Positions 35,186 through 44,131 of a DNA stretch of 64,000 nt are shown here, in pieces (the stretch's first letter is position 1; every line of letters starts with the position of its first letter). The position numbers were made by a program, and so were the translations under genes. Source of the DNA: Bacteroidaceae bacterium (GTDB lineage Bacteria; Bacteroidota; Bacteroidia; Bacteroidales; Bacteroidaceae). The stretch spans positions 96,385-160,384 of the forward strand of contig JAGAQH010000024.1 in NCBI GenBank assembly GCA_017622815.1, in the 5' to 3' direction. Below the pieces are notes generated by a model, which saw only the letters and a list, made by a program, of their open reading frames with translations, was not told the DNA's origin and made no database searches.

Positions 35186-36427
35186 ATGAAACTACTACAG
35201 ATAAATCCGGTAATTCGTGCTAATACGTCGACAGGGCGTATTATGCAGGAGATTGGAGAGTTGGCGATGGCTAATGGCTGGGAGAGCTATATCGCTTATA
35301 GCTATGGCCGGGATGGCATAAAGCCTTGCTCTTCCAAACTGGTGCCTGTAGGGAACAGGCTTGATGTGGCCTGGCATGGCCTGGTAACGCGAATGACGGA
35401 TAGGCATGGTCTGGCATCCTGTATGGTAACACGTTCTTTTATTCGCGAAATAGAGAGAATAAAGCCCGACATTATACATATACATAATATACATGGGTAT
35501 TTCCTGAACTACCGCATCCTGTTTGACTATCTGGCTAAAAGTAATGTCCCTGTAATTTGGACGGTACATGATTGTTGGTTGTATACTGGTCATTGTTATT
35601 ATTATTCCTATGCAGGATGTGATAGGTGGAAAGCGCATTGTAACAATTGCCCTCAACGCAAGGACTTTCCTACAAGTTGGTTTATGGACCGTTCCAAGCA
35701 GAACTTCTCGGACAAGAAGGCGGCTTTTACATCTATACCAAAGGAGAGAATGACTATTGTTCCTGTATCGGAATGGATAAAAGGCGAGATGTTGCAGTCT
35801 TTTCTGAAGGATGCCAACTTCCAAGTGATACATAATGGTATAAATCTGGATAATTTCCAAATATGTGATACGGAATCTATTCGTGCAAAGTATGGTCTGG
35901 GGAATAGGCATGTTATTCTTGGAGTTGCCAGCATTTGGATGGAGGAAAAGGGATGGGATGACTTTATGCAGATGGTCCCTTTGTTGAGAGATGATGAGGT
36001 TATAGTTTTAGTAGGCGTGACAGAGGAACAGAAGAAAATGCTGCCAGCCAACGTAATCGGCATATCCAGAACAGAGAACGTGCATCAATTGGCAGAACTT
36101 TATTCAGCAGCTGTGGCTTTTGTCAACCCAACATGGCAGGATAATTATCCGACCGTAAATCTTGAGGCCATTGCATGTGGTACACCAGTGGTGACATATC
36201 GTACTGGAGGAAGCATTGAGGCCGTGACCGATAAAACGGGTATAGTAGTTGAACAGGGCGATGTGCAGGGGCTGTTGGATGCCGTAAGACTAATAGAGGG
36301 ACGAGGTAAAGCCTTTTATCAGGAGGCTTGTCGCCAATATGCTTTACAGAATTTTGACAAGAACGACCGTTATGCAGATTATATAAGACTGTATGAGCGG
36401 TTGCGGGGGAGGGAGAATAACAAATAG
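35186..36427 (+). CDS. GT4 glycosyltransferase
   Basis: This 413-residue GT-B enzyme has IIHIHNIHGYFLNYRILFDY and WTVHDCWLYTGHCYYYSYAG (about 127-146) with a Cys-rich insert (CDRWKAHCNNCPQR), typical of WcaC-like transferases. ILGVASIWMEEKGWDDF (about 248-264) and NPTWQDNYPTVNLEAIACGT follow at the donor site. Predicted to be a retaining sugar transferase of the repeat-unit pathway. It starts 6 nt after the repeat array. Confidence 0.92.
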   Translation: MKLLQINPVIRANTSTGRIMQEIGELAMANGWESYIAYSYGRDGIKPCSSKLVPVGNRLDVAWHGLVTRMTDRHGLASCMVTRSFIREIERIKPDIIHIHNIHGYFLNYRILFDYLAKSNVPVIWTVHDCWLYTGHCYYYSYAGCDRWKAHCNNCPQRKDFPTSWFMDRSKQNFSDKKAAFTSIPKERMTIVPVSEWIKGEMLQSFLKDANFQVIHNGINLDNFQICDTESIRAKYGLGNRHVILGVASIWMEEKGWDDFMQMVPLLRDDEVIVLVGVTEEQKKMLPANVIGISRTENVHQLAELYSAAVAFVNPTWQDNYPTVNLEAIACGTPVVTYRTGGSIEAVTDKTGIVVEQGDVQGLLDAVRLIEGRGKAFYQEACRQYALQNFDKNDRYADYIRLYERLRGRENNK

Positions 36428-36599
36428 GAGGATAAGGAGAATAAGGAATTTAAGGAGCGAGTAGAAGATTAAGGAAATTAAGGAGATTAAGGAGATTAAG
36501 GAGCTATAGGGGGAGGGGCGTATGGTTCCCAGTGCTCATAAAACTCATAGTGCTCCTAAAACTTCCTCATCATAAACCCGTAAAAATGCATTGCAAGAC
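36428..36599. repeat. Purine-rich GAGATTAAG-type array between GT4 genes
   Basis: GATTAAGGA-like words of about 9 nt recur from 36430 to 36505 (for example ATTAAGGAG three times near 36477-36503). No gene is seen. Confidence 0.6.
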
Positions 36600-37709
36600 A
36601 TGAAGATACTTCAAGTGGGTAAATTCTATCCCATCAGGGGAGGTGTGGAGAAGGTCATGTATGACCTGACCTTGGGGCTTTCTGCTCGTGGGGTGGAGTG
36701 CGACATGCTTTGTGCTGCCTTCAATAAGAAGGGTTTTACACGGCAGTTGAATGAGAAGGGCAGACTGATCGTTGCAGATGCCATGATGAAACTGGCGGCA
36801 ACGATGATATCGCCTGCCATGATATGGAAGATGCGCAGGATTGCTGCGGAATACGATATAGTACATATACACCATCCGGACCCAATGGCAGCATTGGCTT
36901 TGTTCTGCTCCGGCTTTAAGGGGAAGGTGGTTCTGCACTGGCACAGTGATATACTGAAGCAGAAGACTCTATTGAAGTTCTATAAGCCTCTGCAGAAGTG
37001 GTTGCTGAAGAGAGCAGATGTCATTGTGGGCACAACTCCTGTGTACGTGAAGGAGTCACCCTTCCTGCAGGATTGTCAGCACAAGATAACACATTTGCCA
37101 ATAGGTATACATCCAATGCCGGAGGCACAGGAGGAGGCACAGGAATTGCGTAGACAATATCCAGGCAAGAAGATAGTCTTCTCCCTGGGCAGACTGGTGC
37201 CATACAAGGGATTCTGCTATTTAGTGGAGGCGGCAAAGCATTTGAGCGATGACTATGTACTGCTTATAGGCGGTACCGGACCATTAAAGGAGGAACTGCA
37301 GAGCCAGATAGAGGCTCTGGGATTGGAGAAGAAAGTCTGGCTGCTTGGCTATGTTCCGGATGAGGCTTTGCCCGCGTATTTCTGTGCATGCGACCTGTTC
37401 TGCCTGTCTTCGGTGATGAAGACAGAGGCTTTTGGAATTGTACAGATAGAGGCGATGTCGCTGGGCAAGCCTGTTGTCGCTACGCGTATTCCGCAAAGCG
37501 GAGTATCGTGGGTGAATGCCCACGGGGAGTCGGGGCGGAATGTCACTCCTTGCTGTGCCGAGGAATTGGCAGATGCTATTGTCGACATCACACATGACGA
37601 GAAAACCTATCGTGCTTATTGCGACGGAGCAAGACTGCGCTGGCAGAACTACTTTACTCTGGACAAGATGATAGACGATGTAATGAGTATATATAATAGA
37701 GTATTATGA
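36600..37709 (+). CDS. GT4 glycosyltransferase
   Basis: This 369-residue GT-B enzyme has MKILQVGKFYPIRGGVEKVM (acceptor-side GGVE loop), IVHIHHPDPMAALAL, VLHWHSDILKQ, the donor-site VFSLGRLVPYKGFCYLVEAA (about 190-209), and SVMKTEAFGIVQIEAMSLGK (about 275-294). I prefer ATG 36600 over an upstream TTG. Its stop overlaps the next ATG (ATGA), so the phosphoglycosyl transferase is coupled to it. Confidence 0.92.
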   Translation: MKILQVGKFYPIRGGVEKVMYDLTLGLSARGVECDMLCAAFNKKGFTRQLNEKGRLIVADAMMKLAATMISPAMIWKMRRIAAEYDIVHIHHPDPMAALALFCSGFKGKVVLHWHSDILKQKTLLKFYKPLQKWLLKRADVIVGTTPVYVKESPFLQDCQHKITHLPIGIHPMPEAQEEAQELRRQYPGKKIVFSLGRLVPYKGFCYLVEAAKHLSDDYVLLIGGTGPLKEELQSQIEALGLEKKVWLLGYVPDEALPAYFCACDLFCLSSVMKTEAFGIVQIEAMSLGKPVVATRIPQSGVSWVNAHGESGRNVTPCCAEELADAIVDITHDEKTYRAYCDGARLRWQNYFTLDKMIDDVMSIYNRVL

Positions 37710-38380
37710 TACAAGAAGTCAAACAAAATGGGGGGGGTAAAATGTTGAATATCAACAAGAAGGATGAGGCGTGCGCACGGCCGATGTCTCCCTTGGCCCT
37801 CTTCGTGAAGAGAGGAATGGACATAACGGTTGCCTTGATAGCAATGACCGTGTTTGCTCCAGTGTGCCTGATTATCTACATCGCCATAAAGATGGAGGAT
37901 GGAGGTGCGGCAATCTTTAAGCAGGAGAGGATTGGAAAGGGTGGGAAACCGTTCACCCTGTACAAGTTCCGTTCTATGGTAGTTAATTCTGAAAAGGAGT
38001 CTGGTCCGCAATTGTGCGCAGGAATGAAAGACAAGAGACTGACACGAGTGGGCAAGTTCCTGAGAGAGCACCATCTGGACGAGTTCCCGCAACTGTGGAA
38101 CCTGCTGAAGGGCGATATGAGCACCGTGGGATACAGACCAGAAAGGCAGTTCTACATTGACCAGATCATGGAGAAGAATCCGGACTATGTGAAGCTGTAT
38201 GCCATACGTCCGGGCATGTTTTCCGAGGCAACACTCTACAATGGGTATACTGCTACACTGGATGACATGCTCCGCCGATTGGAACTGGACCTGAAGTATC
38301 TGTATAACCGTTCGCTCTGGCTGGATCTGAAGATAGTCTTCTGGACAGCAATCTACATATTGAGTGGCAAGAAATTCTAA
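37706..38380 (+). CDS. Initiating phosphoglycosyl transferase (bacterial sugar transferase, PglC/WcaJ C-domain type)
   Basis: This 224-residue protein has one N-terminal membrane-associated helix (KRGMDITVALIAMTVFAPVC, about 35-54). IFKQERIGKGGKPFTLYKFR, the catalytic-type DEFPQLWNLLKGDMSTVGYR (about 133-152) and IRPGMFSEA follow. It should start repeat-unit synthesis by moving a sugar-1-phosphate to undecaprenyl phosphate. A G8 run (37730-37737) lies between the first ATG and a second in-frame ATG at 37742, so slippage could switch the N-terminus without destroying the enzyme. Confidence 0.9.
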   Translation: MIQEVKQNGGGKMLNINKKDEACARPMSPLALFVKRGMDITVALIAMTVFAPVCLIIYIAIKMEDGGAAIFKQERIGKGGKPFTLYKFRSMVVNSEKESGPQLCAGMKDKRLTRVGKFLREHHLDEFPQLWNLLKGDMSTVGYRPERQFYIDQIMEKNPDYVKLYAIRPGMFSEATLYNGYTATLDDMLRRLELDLKYLYNRSLWLDLKIVFWTAIYILSGKKF

Positions 38381-38392
38381 ACAGGACAGTAA

Positions 38393-38659
38393 ATGAGGCT
38401 GAAGGAAGGTTTGCGACTTCGCAAGATGGGACGCAAGTACATGATAGTAAATGCCGGCAACAGTTTGCACAACAGGGCTGAGGTTTTTACCCTGAACGAA
38501 GTGGCAGCGCAGATGTGGCAATTCCTGGATGGAAAGGACTTCACGGCAGAGGTTCTGGTGGAATGGTTATGCCAGGAATATGACGTGGAAGAAGATGTTG
38601 CCCGCATGGATGTGGAGAAACAGTTGGAAGAGTGGAAACGGTTCGGACTGATTCAATAG
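38393..38659 (+). CDS. PqqD-family protein
   Basis: This 88-residue protein has the PqqD winged-helix-like pattern: VFTLNEVAAQMWQFLDG (about 31-47), then EVLVEWLCQEYDV and DVEKQLEEWKRFGLIQ. PqqD proteins act as peptide chaperones (RiPP recognition elements). A PqqD relative next to a nucleotidyltransferase and an HprK-like kinase in an exopolysaccharide locus recalls the proteobacterial HPr-rel-A gene set. No precursor peptide is visible nearby. It starts 12 nt after the phosphoglycosyl transferase and overlaps the next gene. Confidence 0.85.
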   Translation: MRLKEGLRLRKMGRKYMIVNAGNSLHNRAEVFTLNEVAAQMWQFLDGKDFTAEVLVEWLCQEYDVEEDVARMDVEKQLEEWKRFGLIQ

Positions 38660-39747
38660 AAGAGACATTTAGAATACAGGCTTTCTTTGCCTTGTTGCGT
38701 GCCGGTCTGTGGGAAGCAGAGAAGGAGGTCGCAGACTTCCGTGAACTGGATGTCACAGAGTGGGATGACATCTATGCCATGGCACGCCAGCAGACAGTAC
38801 GTGGGCTGGTGTATGCTGGAATATGCATGTTGCCTGACGAACTTATGCCCGCCGACTCCCAACTGATGCGTTGGGCCGCTGCTGTGGAGGGAGTGGAACA
38901 GCGCAACCGCCACATGAACAGAGTTCTGGGCAAGGTTTGCCTTTGGTTTGAGTCCCAAGGCTTGAGTCCGGTAGTGATGAAGGGGCAGGGAGTGGCGCAG
39001 TGCTATGAACAACCTTTACAGAGGGAATGTGGCGACATAGACCTGTATTTTGCCAGTGCAGAGGAGAATGCCGAGGCATGCAGGCTCCTTAAAGAAAAGG
39101 GAGTTTCTGTCAGTATGCATGCAGATGGCAGTTACTCGTATGTGGTGGACGGCGTGTCGGTGGAGCACCATCGGCAACTTGTCGACCTTACTGCGTCTTC
39201 CGCATGTGCCGCCATACGACAGTTGGAGGGGAAATGCGGCTTTCCAAAGGTGGAGGCTGCTGCCAGTGGAGAGAAGTCGATTCGTATACCATCGCCTACG
39301 GAAGATGTTATTTTGCAGAATGCACATATCCTGAAGCATGCTCTTGGATGGGGTGTGGGATTGCGCCAACTTTGTGATGTGGCCCGTCTCTGCCACAGGA
39401 GAAAAGAAGAAGTAAACGGCAAGGAAGTGGAGGAGGTGTGCCGCTTGGCCGGCATAACAGACTGGACCAGCCTGTTGCACTCTTTCCTGATTGACTATAT
39501 GGGAATGCCGGAAGCATCGCTGCCGTTTGCTACCAGGCACATATCGTCAGAACCATTGCTTCATCGTATATTGAGGGGAGGGAACTTCGGCCAGCACAGA
39601 AAGGATATGGACAAGGCGGCCTCGGGACCTTTGAAGCGAAAGATACATACGGCATGCTCGTTTGCACAGAATGCGGCATTTGCTCTCAGATATGCTCCAG
39701 GAGAAGGGGCACGGACTTTCTGGACTCTGTTGAGGGGACAGTTCTGA
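38632..39747 (+). CDS. Nucleotidyltransferase family protein (PF14907-like)
   Basis: This 371-residue protein contains VVMKGQGVAQCY (about 114-125) and GDIDLYF (134-140), the Lys-Gly and paired Asp features of the uncharacterised nucleotidyltransferase family common beside PqqD/HprK-like genes. Asp135 and Asp137 should bind metal. A helical C-terminal part follows. The start is probably GTG 38632, overlapping the PqqD stop by 28 nt, but is uncertain. The substrate (protein, glycan or lipid) is unknown. Confidence 0.75.
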   Translation: METVRTDSIEETFRIQAFFALLRAGLWEAEKEVADFRELDVTEWDDIYAMARQQTVRGLVYAGICMLPDELMPADSQLMRWAAAVEGVEQRNRHMNRVLGKVCLWFESQGLSPVVMKGQGVAQCYEQPLQRECGDIDLYFASAEENAEACRLLKEKGVSVSMHADGSYSYVVDGVSVEHHRQLVDLTASSACAAIRQLEGKCGFPKVEAAASGEKSIRIPSPTEDVILQNAHILKHALGWGVGLRQLCDVARLCHRRKEEVNGKEVEEVCRLAGITDWTSLLHSFLIDYMGMPEASLPFATRHISSEPLLHRILRGGNFGQHRKDMDKAASGPLKRKIHTACSFAQNAAFALRYAPGEGARTFWTLLRGQF

Positions 39748-39748
39748 A

Positions 39749-40669
39749 ATGTTTGGTTCCAAGTGGTGTTGTAATGTGATGATGAGAGAACATTTATTCA
39801 AGGTTGCCGGCTTCGTCTTCGGTATTACCTTACCAATGGACAAGGAGGTGGAACAACTGTTGCCTTCCTTTTTGCCTTTCCGCTATAAACAGGACGGGAG
39901 CACAAAATTGCTGTTCTCGTTGAACGTCACATCGGATATCCTGGCCGACGAGGATTCATCGTGTGTGGTGGAACAAACTGAGAACGACATGGGACAGACC
40001 ATACTGAAGCGTACTTCTTTCGGCTATCGTCTGGAACTTAGGTACAAGGACAATGCCCCGATGCATGCAATTCATGCTGACCCTAATTTTACTGAGGTCA
40101 AGGCCAATGTTTGCTGGGATGATGTGTATGCCGGTTCGGCTTTGTGTTCATTGATCCGTATCGCATACTCTCAGGCAATACTTAGCCATAAGGCTGTATC
40201 TGTGCATGCTTCAGCAGTGGTGTGGCAGGGCAAGGCCTTTCTGTTCATGGGCAAGAGTGGTACTGGCAAGAGCACCCATTCTGCCTTGTGGCGGGAATGT
40301 TTCCAGGGATGTGAACTCTTGAACGATGACAATCCCACGTTGCGTATAGAGGATGACATTGTTGTGGCGTACGGTACTCCATGGAGCGGCAAGACCCCCT
40401 GCTATCGTAATGCCGCGTTTCCTGTAGCCGGCATAGTGCGCCTGAGACAAGCCAAGGAAAACCGTTACTATCCTCAGGAAGATGTGGCTGCTTTCACGGC
40501 ATTGGTGCCAGGATGCTTTGCCATACATTCCGATACCATATTATATAATACACTTTGCGACAATCTGGTGGATATTGCCGAGCGCGTCCATGTTGGATTG
40601 TTGGCATGTCTGCCAGACCATGATGCGGCACGCCTTTGTGCCTGTAGCGTGGCGGGATTTAATGAATAA
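39749..40669 (+). CDS. HprK-like serine kinase-related protein
   Basis: This 306-residue protein has a C-terminal half resembling the HPr kinase/phosphorylase catalytic domain: VSVHASAV (His153), the P-loop GKSGTGKS (168-175) and ELLNDDNPTL (about 189-198, the acidic pair seen in HprK). The long N-terminal part is unrelated to HprK. No HPr gene is present, and this type of kinase in RiPP or exopolysaccharide clusters probably phosphorylates a different target. It directly follows the nucleotidyltransferase (1-nt gap). Confidence 0.8.
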   Translation: MFGSKWCCNVMMREHLFKVAGFVFGITLPMDKEVEQLLPSFLPFRYKQDGSTKLLFSLNVTSDILADEDSSCVVEQTENDMGQTILKRTSFGYRLELRYKDNAPMHAIHADPNFTEVKANVCWDDVYAGSALCSLIRIAYSQAILSHKAVSVHASAVVWQGKAFLFMGKSGTGKSTHSALWRECFQGCELLNDDNPTLRIEDDIVVAYGTPWSGKTPCYRNAAFPVAGIVRLRQAKENRYYPQEDVAAFTALVPGCFAIHSDTILYNTLCDNLVDIAERVHVGLLACLPDHDAARLCACSVAGFNE

Positions 40670-40697
40670 AGATAACAAACAAATAAAACAAACGACA

Positions 40698-41495
40698 ATG
40701 AAAAAGAAACTGATTTTTATGAGTGGCCTTCTCTTGCTGCTCCTGGCTTCCTGCTCGTCAAGAAAGGACTTTGCCTACTTGCAGGACATGGAAATTGGCA
40801 AAGCCTATGATTACGATGCCCGCTATGAGGCAACCGTGCATGCCAATGACCGTCTTAAGATTACGGTTACATGTAAGAGGCCTGAATTGGCTATTCCTTT
40901 CAACATGTATGGCAGAAGCGTGAGTGTGGATCCCTCGGGAAATGTATCTACCAGTTCTTCCAATGACGAGAGCACACAGGGCTACCGTGTAGACGTGGAC
41001 GGAAACATAGATTTCCCCATCCTGGGCAAATTGCATGTGCAGGGACTGAAGGTAAGTGAGGTAACAAACGGCATCAGGGATCTCATTATCAAGGGCAACT
41101 ACATCAAGGACCCGCAGGTATCTTTGGAGTTCCTGAATTTCAAGTATACGGTATTGGGAGCCGTGGGAAGTGCCGGAACATACAGCGTGGAGGATGACCG
41201 TATCACTCTGCTTGATGCTATTGCCAAGGCTGGTGATTTGAGATCAAATGCCAAGGTGGATCACATAGCAGTAATACGCGAGGTGGACGGCAAGCGTCAG
41301 GTATATGTGCATGATATTCGTAGCAAGGACATCTTCACATCTCCCTGCTATTATCTGCAGCAGAACGATATCGTTTATGTAGAGCCTAAGTACCAGAGCA
41401 AGGATAGGGAAAGCCGTTTCTTCCAGATTGGTGCTTGGATAATAAGCCTTGCCAGCGTAGCAGCAACCATTGTAGCTGTAGTAACGAGAAAGTAG
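40698..41495 (+). CDS. Wza-like polysaccharide export lipoprotein
   Basis: This 265-residue protein has a lipoprotein signal peptide (MSGLLLLLLASC, lipidated Cys19). It continues with a polysaccharide export domain (ATVHANDRLKITV; GYRVDVDGNIDFPILGKLHV) and a SLBB-type segment (YTVLGAVGSAGTYSVEDDRI). A C-terminal membrane helix (IGAWIISLASVAATIVAVV) may form the outer-membrane part. It should form the outer-membrane export channel with the following Wzc-like kinase. ATG 40698 is chosen because it begins the signal peptide; upstream in-frame codons overlap the previous gene. Confidence 0.92.
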   Translation: MKKKLIFMSGLLLLLLASCSSRKDFAYLQDMEIGKAYDYDARYEATVHANDRLKITVTCKRPELAIPFNMYGRSVSVDPSGNVSTSSSNDESTQGYRVDVDGNIDFPILGKLHVQGLKVSEVTNGIRDLIIKGNYIKDPQVSLEFLNFKYTVLGAVGSAGTYSVEDDRITLLDAIAKAGDLRSNAKVDHIAVIREVDGKRQVYVHDIRSKDIFTSPCYYLQQNDIVYVEPKYQSKDRESRFFQIGAWIISLASVAATIVAVVTRK

Positions 41496-41547
41496 TAATA
41501 ATATGTGCGTTATCAATGCGCGTTATTCATAAATATGATATTATAAG

Positions 41548-43923
41548 ATGAGCGAACCAAACAAGAACAATCAGGAGATTAACGTAAAAGACCTGTTCTT
41601 CTATCTCCTGTCCAAATGGCACTGGTTCCTGCTGTCCGTAATAGTATTCGGCAGTTTGGCTTGGTACAAGTATGCCAGCACGCCATTTGTGTATTTCCGT
41701 CAGGCCACGGTTATCATCAAGGACCCCTCCAACAAGACTTCTACGGCAGGTTTCGACCGCTACGAGAACCTTGTAAACAAGGTGAATGTGGCAAACGAGA
41801 TCCTGCAGTTCCGTTCCAAGAAACTGATGCAGGAAGTGGTGAAGCGTGTGCATGCCGATGTTAATTATAAGCATCAGGACGGACTGCGTGAAAACGAACT
41901 TTATGTGAAGTCTCCCGTGATGGTATCTTTCCCCGACATTACCCCCGAGGCTTATGTTTCTTTCAAGTTGCGTGTGGACAGTAAGGAAAAGGTTACCATA
42001 TCAGACTACGTTGGACGTGAGGGAGCCAAACCTCAGGCTATAGGCATGAATGATACGGTAACAGTGGACGGACATCGTATGGTGTTCTCGCCAACGGCCT
42101 ATTGCAATGATGAATGGATAGGCCAGGAGATAACTGTCACACGTCTGCCGCTGACCCATGTGGCAGCCTATTACCTCGCCAATCTGGGTATACGCCAGGA
42201 GGCAGACGAGGCATCTATCCTTACCATGTCGCTGAAGGACAGTTCGCCCGCCCGTGCCGAGGATGTGCTGAATATGCTCATCACGGTTTATAACGAGGCC
42301 GCTATCCGTGACAAGAACCAGGTGGCAGTAAACACGGCCAAGTTCATCAACGAGCGTCTGATAATCATCAGTCAGGAACTTGGCGGTGTTGAGAGTGAAT
42401 TGGAGACCTTTAAACGTGATAACCGTATTATGGATATTAGTTCTGCTGCCGGTTCGTATATGTCGGACGCCCAACAGTCTAATAGCCAGGTGTTGGAATT
42501 GGAAACTCAGATGCGTATGGCCCGTTATATCAAGGATTATCTGGAAGATCGGACCAAGAGCAATGACCTTATCCCCTCTAATACAGGTATCGGTAATGCC
42601 AGTGTTGAGGCACAAATCAGCCAGTATAACTCTATTAAACTGCGTCGTGATAAACTTATAGAAGACAGTAGCGACAGCAATCCTGTGGTGGAGGAACTTA
42701 ACGGTTCTTTACATGCAATGAGACAGAGTATTATCCGGGCTATCGATAACATGATAGTAAGCCTGAAGGTACGCCGTGACGATGCACTTAGTCGTGAGGT
42801 ACGTGCTCAGTCGCGTGTTTCAGCCATTCCCACCAAGGAACGTGAGATGCTTTCTATAGAGCGTCAGCAGAAGATCAAGGAATCCCTGTATCTGTTCCTG
42901 TTGAACCGTCGTGAAGAGAACGCCCTCACCCAGGCTATGGCCGACAACAATGCCCGTGTCATAGACGGTGCTTCCGGCAGCAACAGTCCTATCGCTCCAG
43001 ACAAGATGCGCATCCTGCTGCTTGGTATACTTGTGGGTCTGGTGGTTCCCGGAGTTATCTTCCTGTTCCGTCTCTTCACAGATACTTTCGTTCATAGCCG
43101 TCGCGACTTGAAGGGTGTCGTAAACGCTCCTTTCTTGGGCGAGATTCCTTATGACAAGGAGATTGCCAAGAAGAAGACGGGTATTGTCAGCAAGGATGGC
43201 AATGATATGGTTTCCGAGGCACTGCGTATCCTTCGTACCAACATGACATTCATGGGCAAGAAGGGACAGGTTCCCCAGGTAGTTACCTTCACCTCGTTCA
43301 ATGTTGGTGCCGGTAAGACATTCGTCTCACGCAATTTGGCCATGAGTTTTGCCTATGTGAAGAAGCGCGTACTCCTTGTTGATATGGATATCCGTAAGGG
43401 AACTCTGAGCCGCAACTTCGCTAAGCACGAGACGGGTCTGACCAACTACCTTTCTGATTCCACCATCGGCATAGATGATATTATCTATCCGTCCGGAGAC
43501 CATGAGAATCTGGACATCCTGCCTGCAGGTCCTATTGCTCCCAATCCTGCCGAATTGCTCATGGACGAGCGCCTGGACGATCTGATAAAGGAATTGCGTA
43601 GCCGTTACGACTACATTATCATAGACAATGTGCCTGTGGGTATCATTGCCGATGCTGCCATTGTCAATCGCATTGCCGACCTGACAATCTTTGTTGCACG
43701 TGCAGGCAAACTGGATCGTCGTCAGTTGCCAGAGATTGAGGCACTGTACCAGGAAAAGAGCCTCTCCAATATGGCAGTGGTATTGAACGGTGTGGATCCT
43801 AAACATCATGGATATGGCTACGGTTACGGTTACGGCTATGGCTACGGTTATGGCTATGGTTACGGTTATGGCTACGGCCACAAGAAGAAAAAGAAAAGCT
43901 TTTTTTCATTCCTGAAGAAGTGA
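41548..43923 (+). CDS. Wzc-like polysaccharide co-polymerase / tyrosine autokinase with Gly-Tyr tail
   Basis: This 791-residue protein has two membrane helices (about 25-43 and 490-512) flanking a long periplasmic coiled-coil Wzz domain. A cytoplasmic BY-kinase domain follows: Walker A SFNVGAGKT (583-591), Walker A' VLLVDMDIRKG, and a Walker B-type YDYIIIDNVP. The tail holds 11 consecutive Gly-Tyr pairs (755-776) and a Lys-rich end. It should control chain length and export with the Wza-like protein through tyrosine phosphorylation cycles. The tail is encoded by a degenerate 6-bp repeat. Confidence 0.94.
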   Translation: MSEPNKNNQEINVKDLFFYLLSKWHWFLLSVIVFGSLAWYKYASTPFVYFRQATVIIKDPSNKTSTAGFDRYENLVNKVNVANEILQFRSKKLMQEVVKRVHADVNYKHQDGLRENELYVKSPVMVSFPDITPEAYVSFKLRVDSKEKVTISDYVGREGAKPQAIGMNDTVTVDGHRMVFSPTAYCNDEWIGQEITVTRLPLTHVAAYYLANLGIRQEADEASILTMSLKDSSPARAEDVLNMLITVYNEAAIRDKNQVAVNTAKFINERLIIISQELGGVESELETFKRDNRIMDISSAAGSYMSDAQQSNSQVLELETQMRMARYIKDYLEDRTKSNDLIPSNTGIGNASVEAQISQYNSIKLRRDKLIEDSSDSNPVVEELNGSLHAMRQSIIRAIDNMIVSLKVRRDDALSREVRAQSRVSAIPTKEREMLSIERQQKIKESLYLFLLNRREENALTQAMADNNARVIDGASGSNSPIAPDKMRILLLGILVGLVVPGVIFLFRLFTDTFVHSRRDLKGVVNAPFLGEIPYDKEIAKKKTGIVSKDGNDMVSEALRILRTNMTFMGKKGQVPQVVTFTSFNVGAGKTFVSRNLAMSFAYVKKRVLLVDMDIRKGTLSRNFAKHETGLTNYLSDSTIGIDDIIYPSGDHENLDILPAGPIAPNPAELLMDERLDDLIKELRSRYDYIIIDNVPVGIIADAAIVNRIADLTIFVARAGKLDRRQLPEIEALYQEKSLSNMAVVLNGVDPKHHGYGYGYGYGYGYGYGYGYGYGYGHKKKKKSFFSFLKK
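43810..43878 (+). repeat. Coding 6-bp repeat (GGY-TAY)11 in the kinase tail
   Basis: Eleven GGN-TAY hexamers with mixed synonymous codons encode the Gly-Tyr tail. The mixture slows but does not prevent slippage. Confidence 0.85.
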
Positions 43924-44014
43924 TGAGAGGCCGGAAAGGCCAAGTATAAGGCATTTATAGGTGTGGAAATTGTAAAAAAGGCCTCATGATGTGTCGGGAT
44001 AAGAAAAAAGTTCC

Positions 44015-44022
44015 TATCTTTG
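44015..44022 (+). promoter_or_regulatory. -7 promoter element (TATCTTTG) of the OmpA-family gene
   Basis: TATCTTTG lies 110 nt upstream of the ATG, implying a leader of about 100 nt and separate expression from the glycan operon. Confidence 0.55.
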
Positions 44023-44131
44023 CACAATCAATGTAGGCAACCATTTCAAACGCTTTGCCTTAGTCAACTCCAACAGGGATATTTGACAAAACGACTAAAA
44101 AGGACAATAATAGAAATTCAATTAAATTATT

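Noticed and set aside
39749-40669. Classical HPr kinase of carbon catabolite repression
   Set aside because: No HPr gene nearby, a long unrelated N-terminal half and a glycan-locus context argue for another target.
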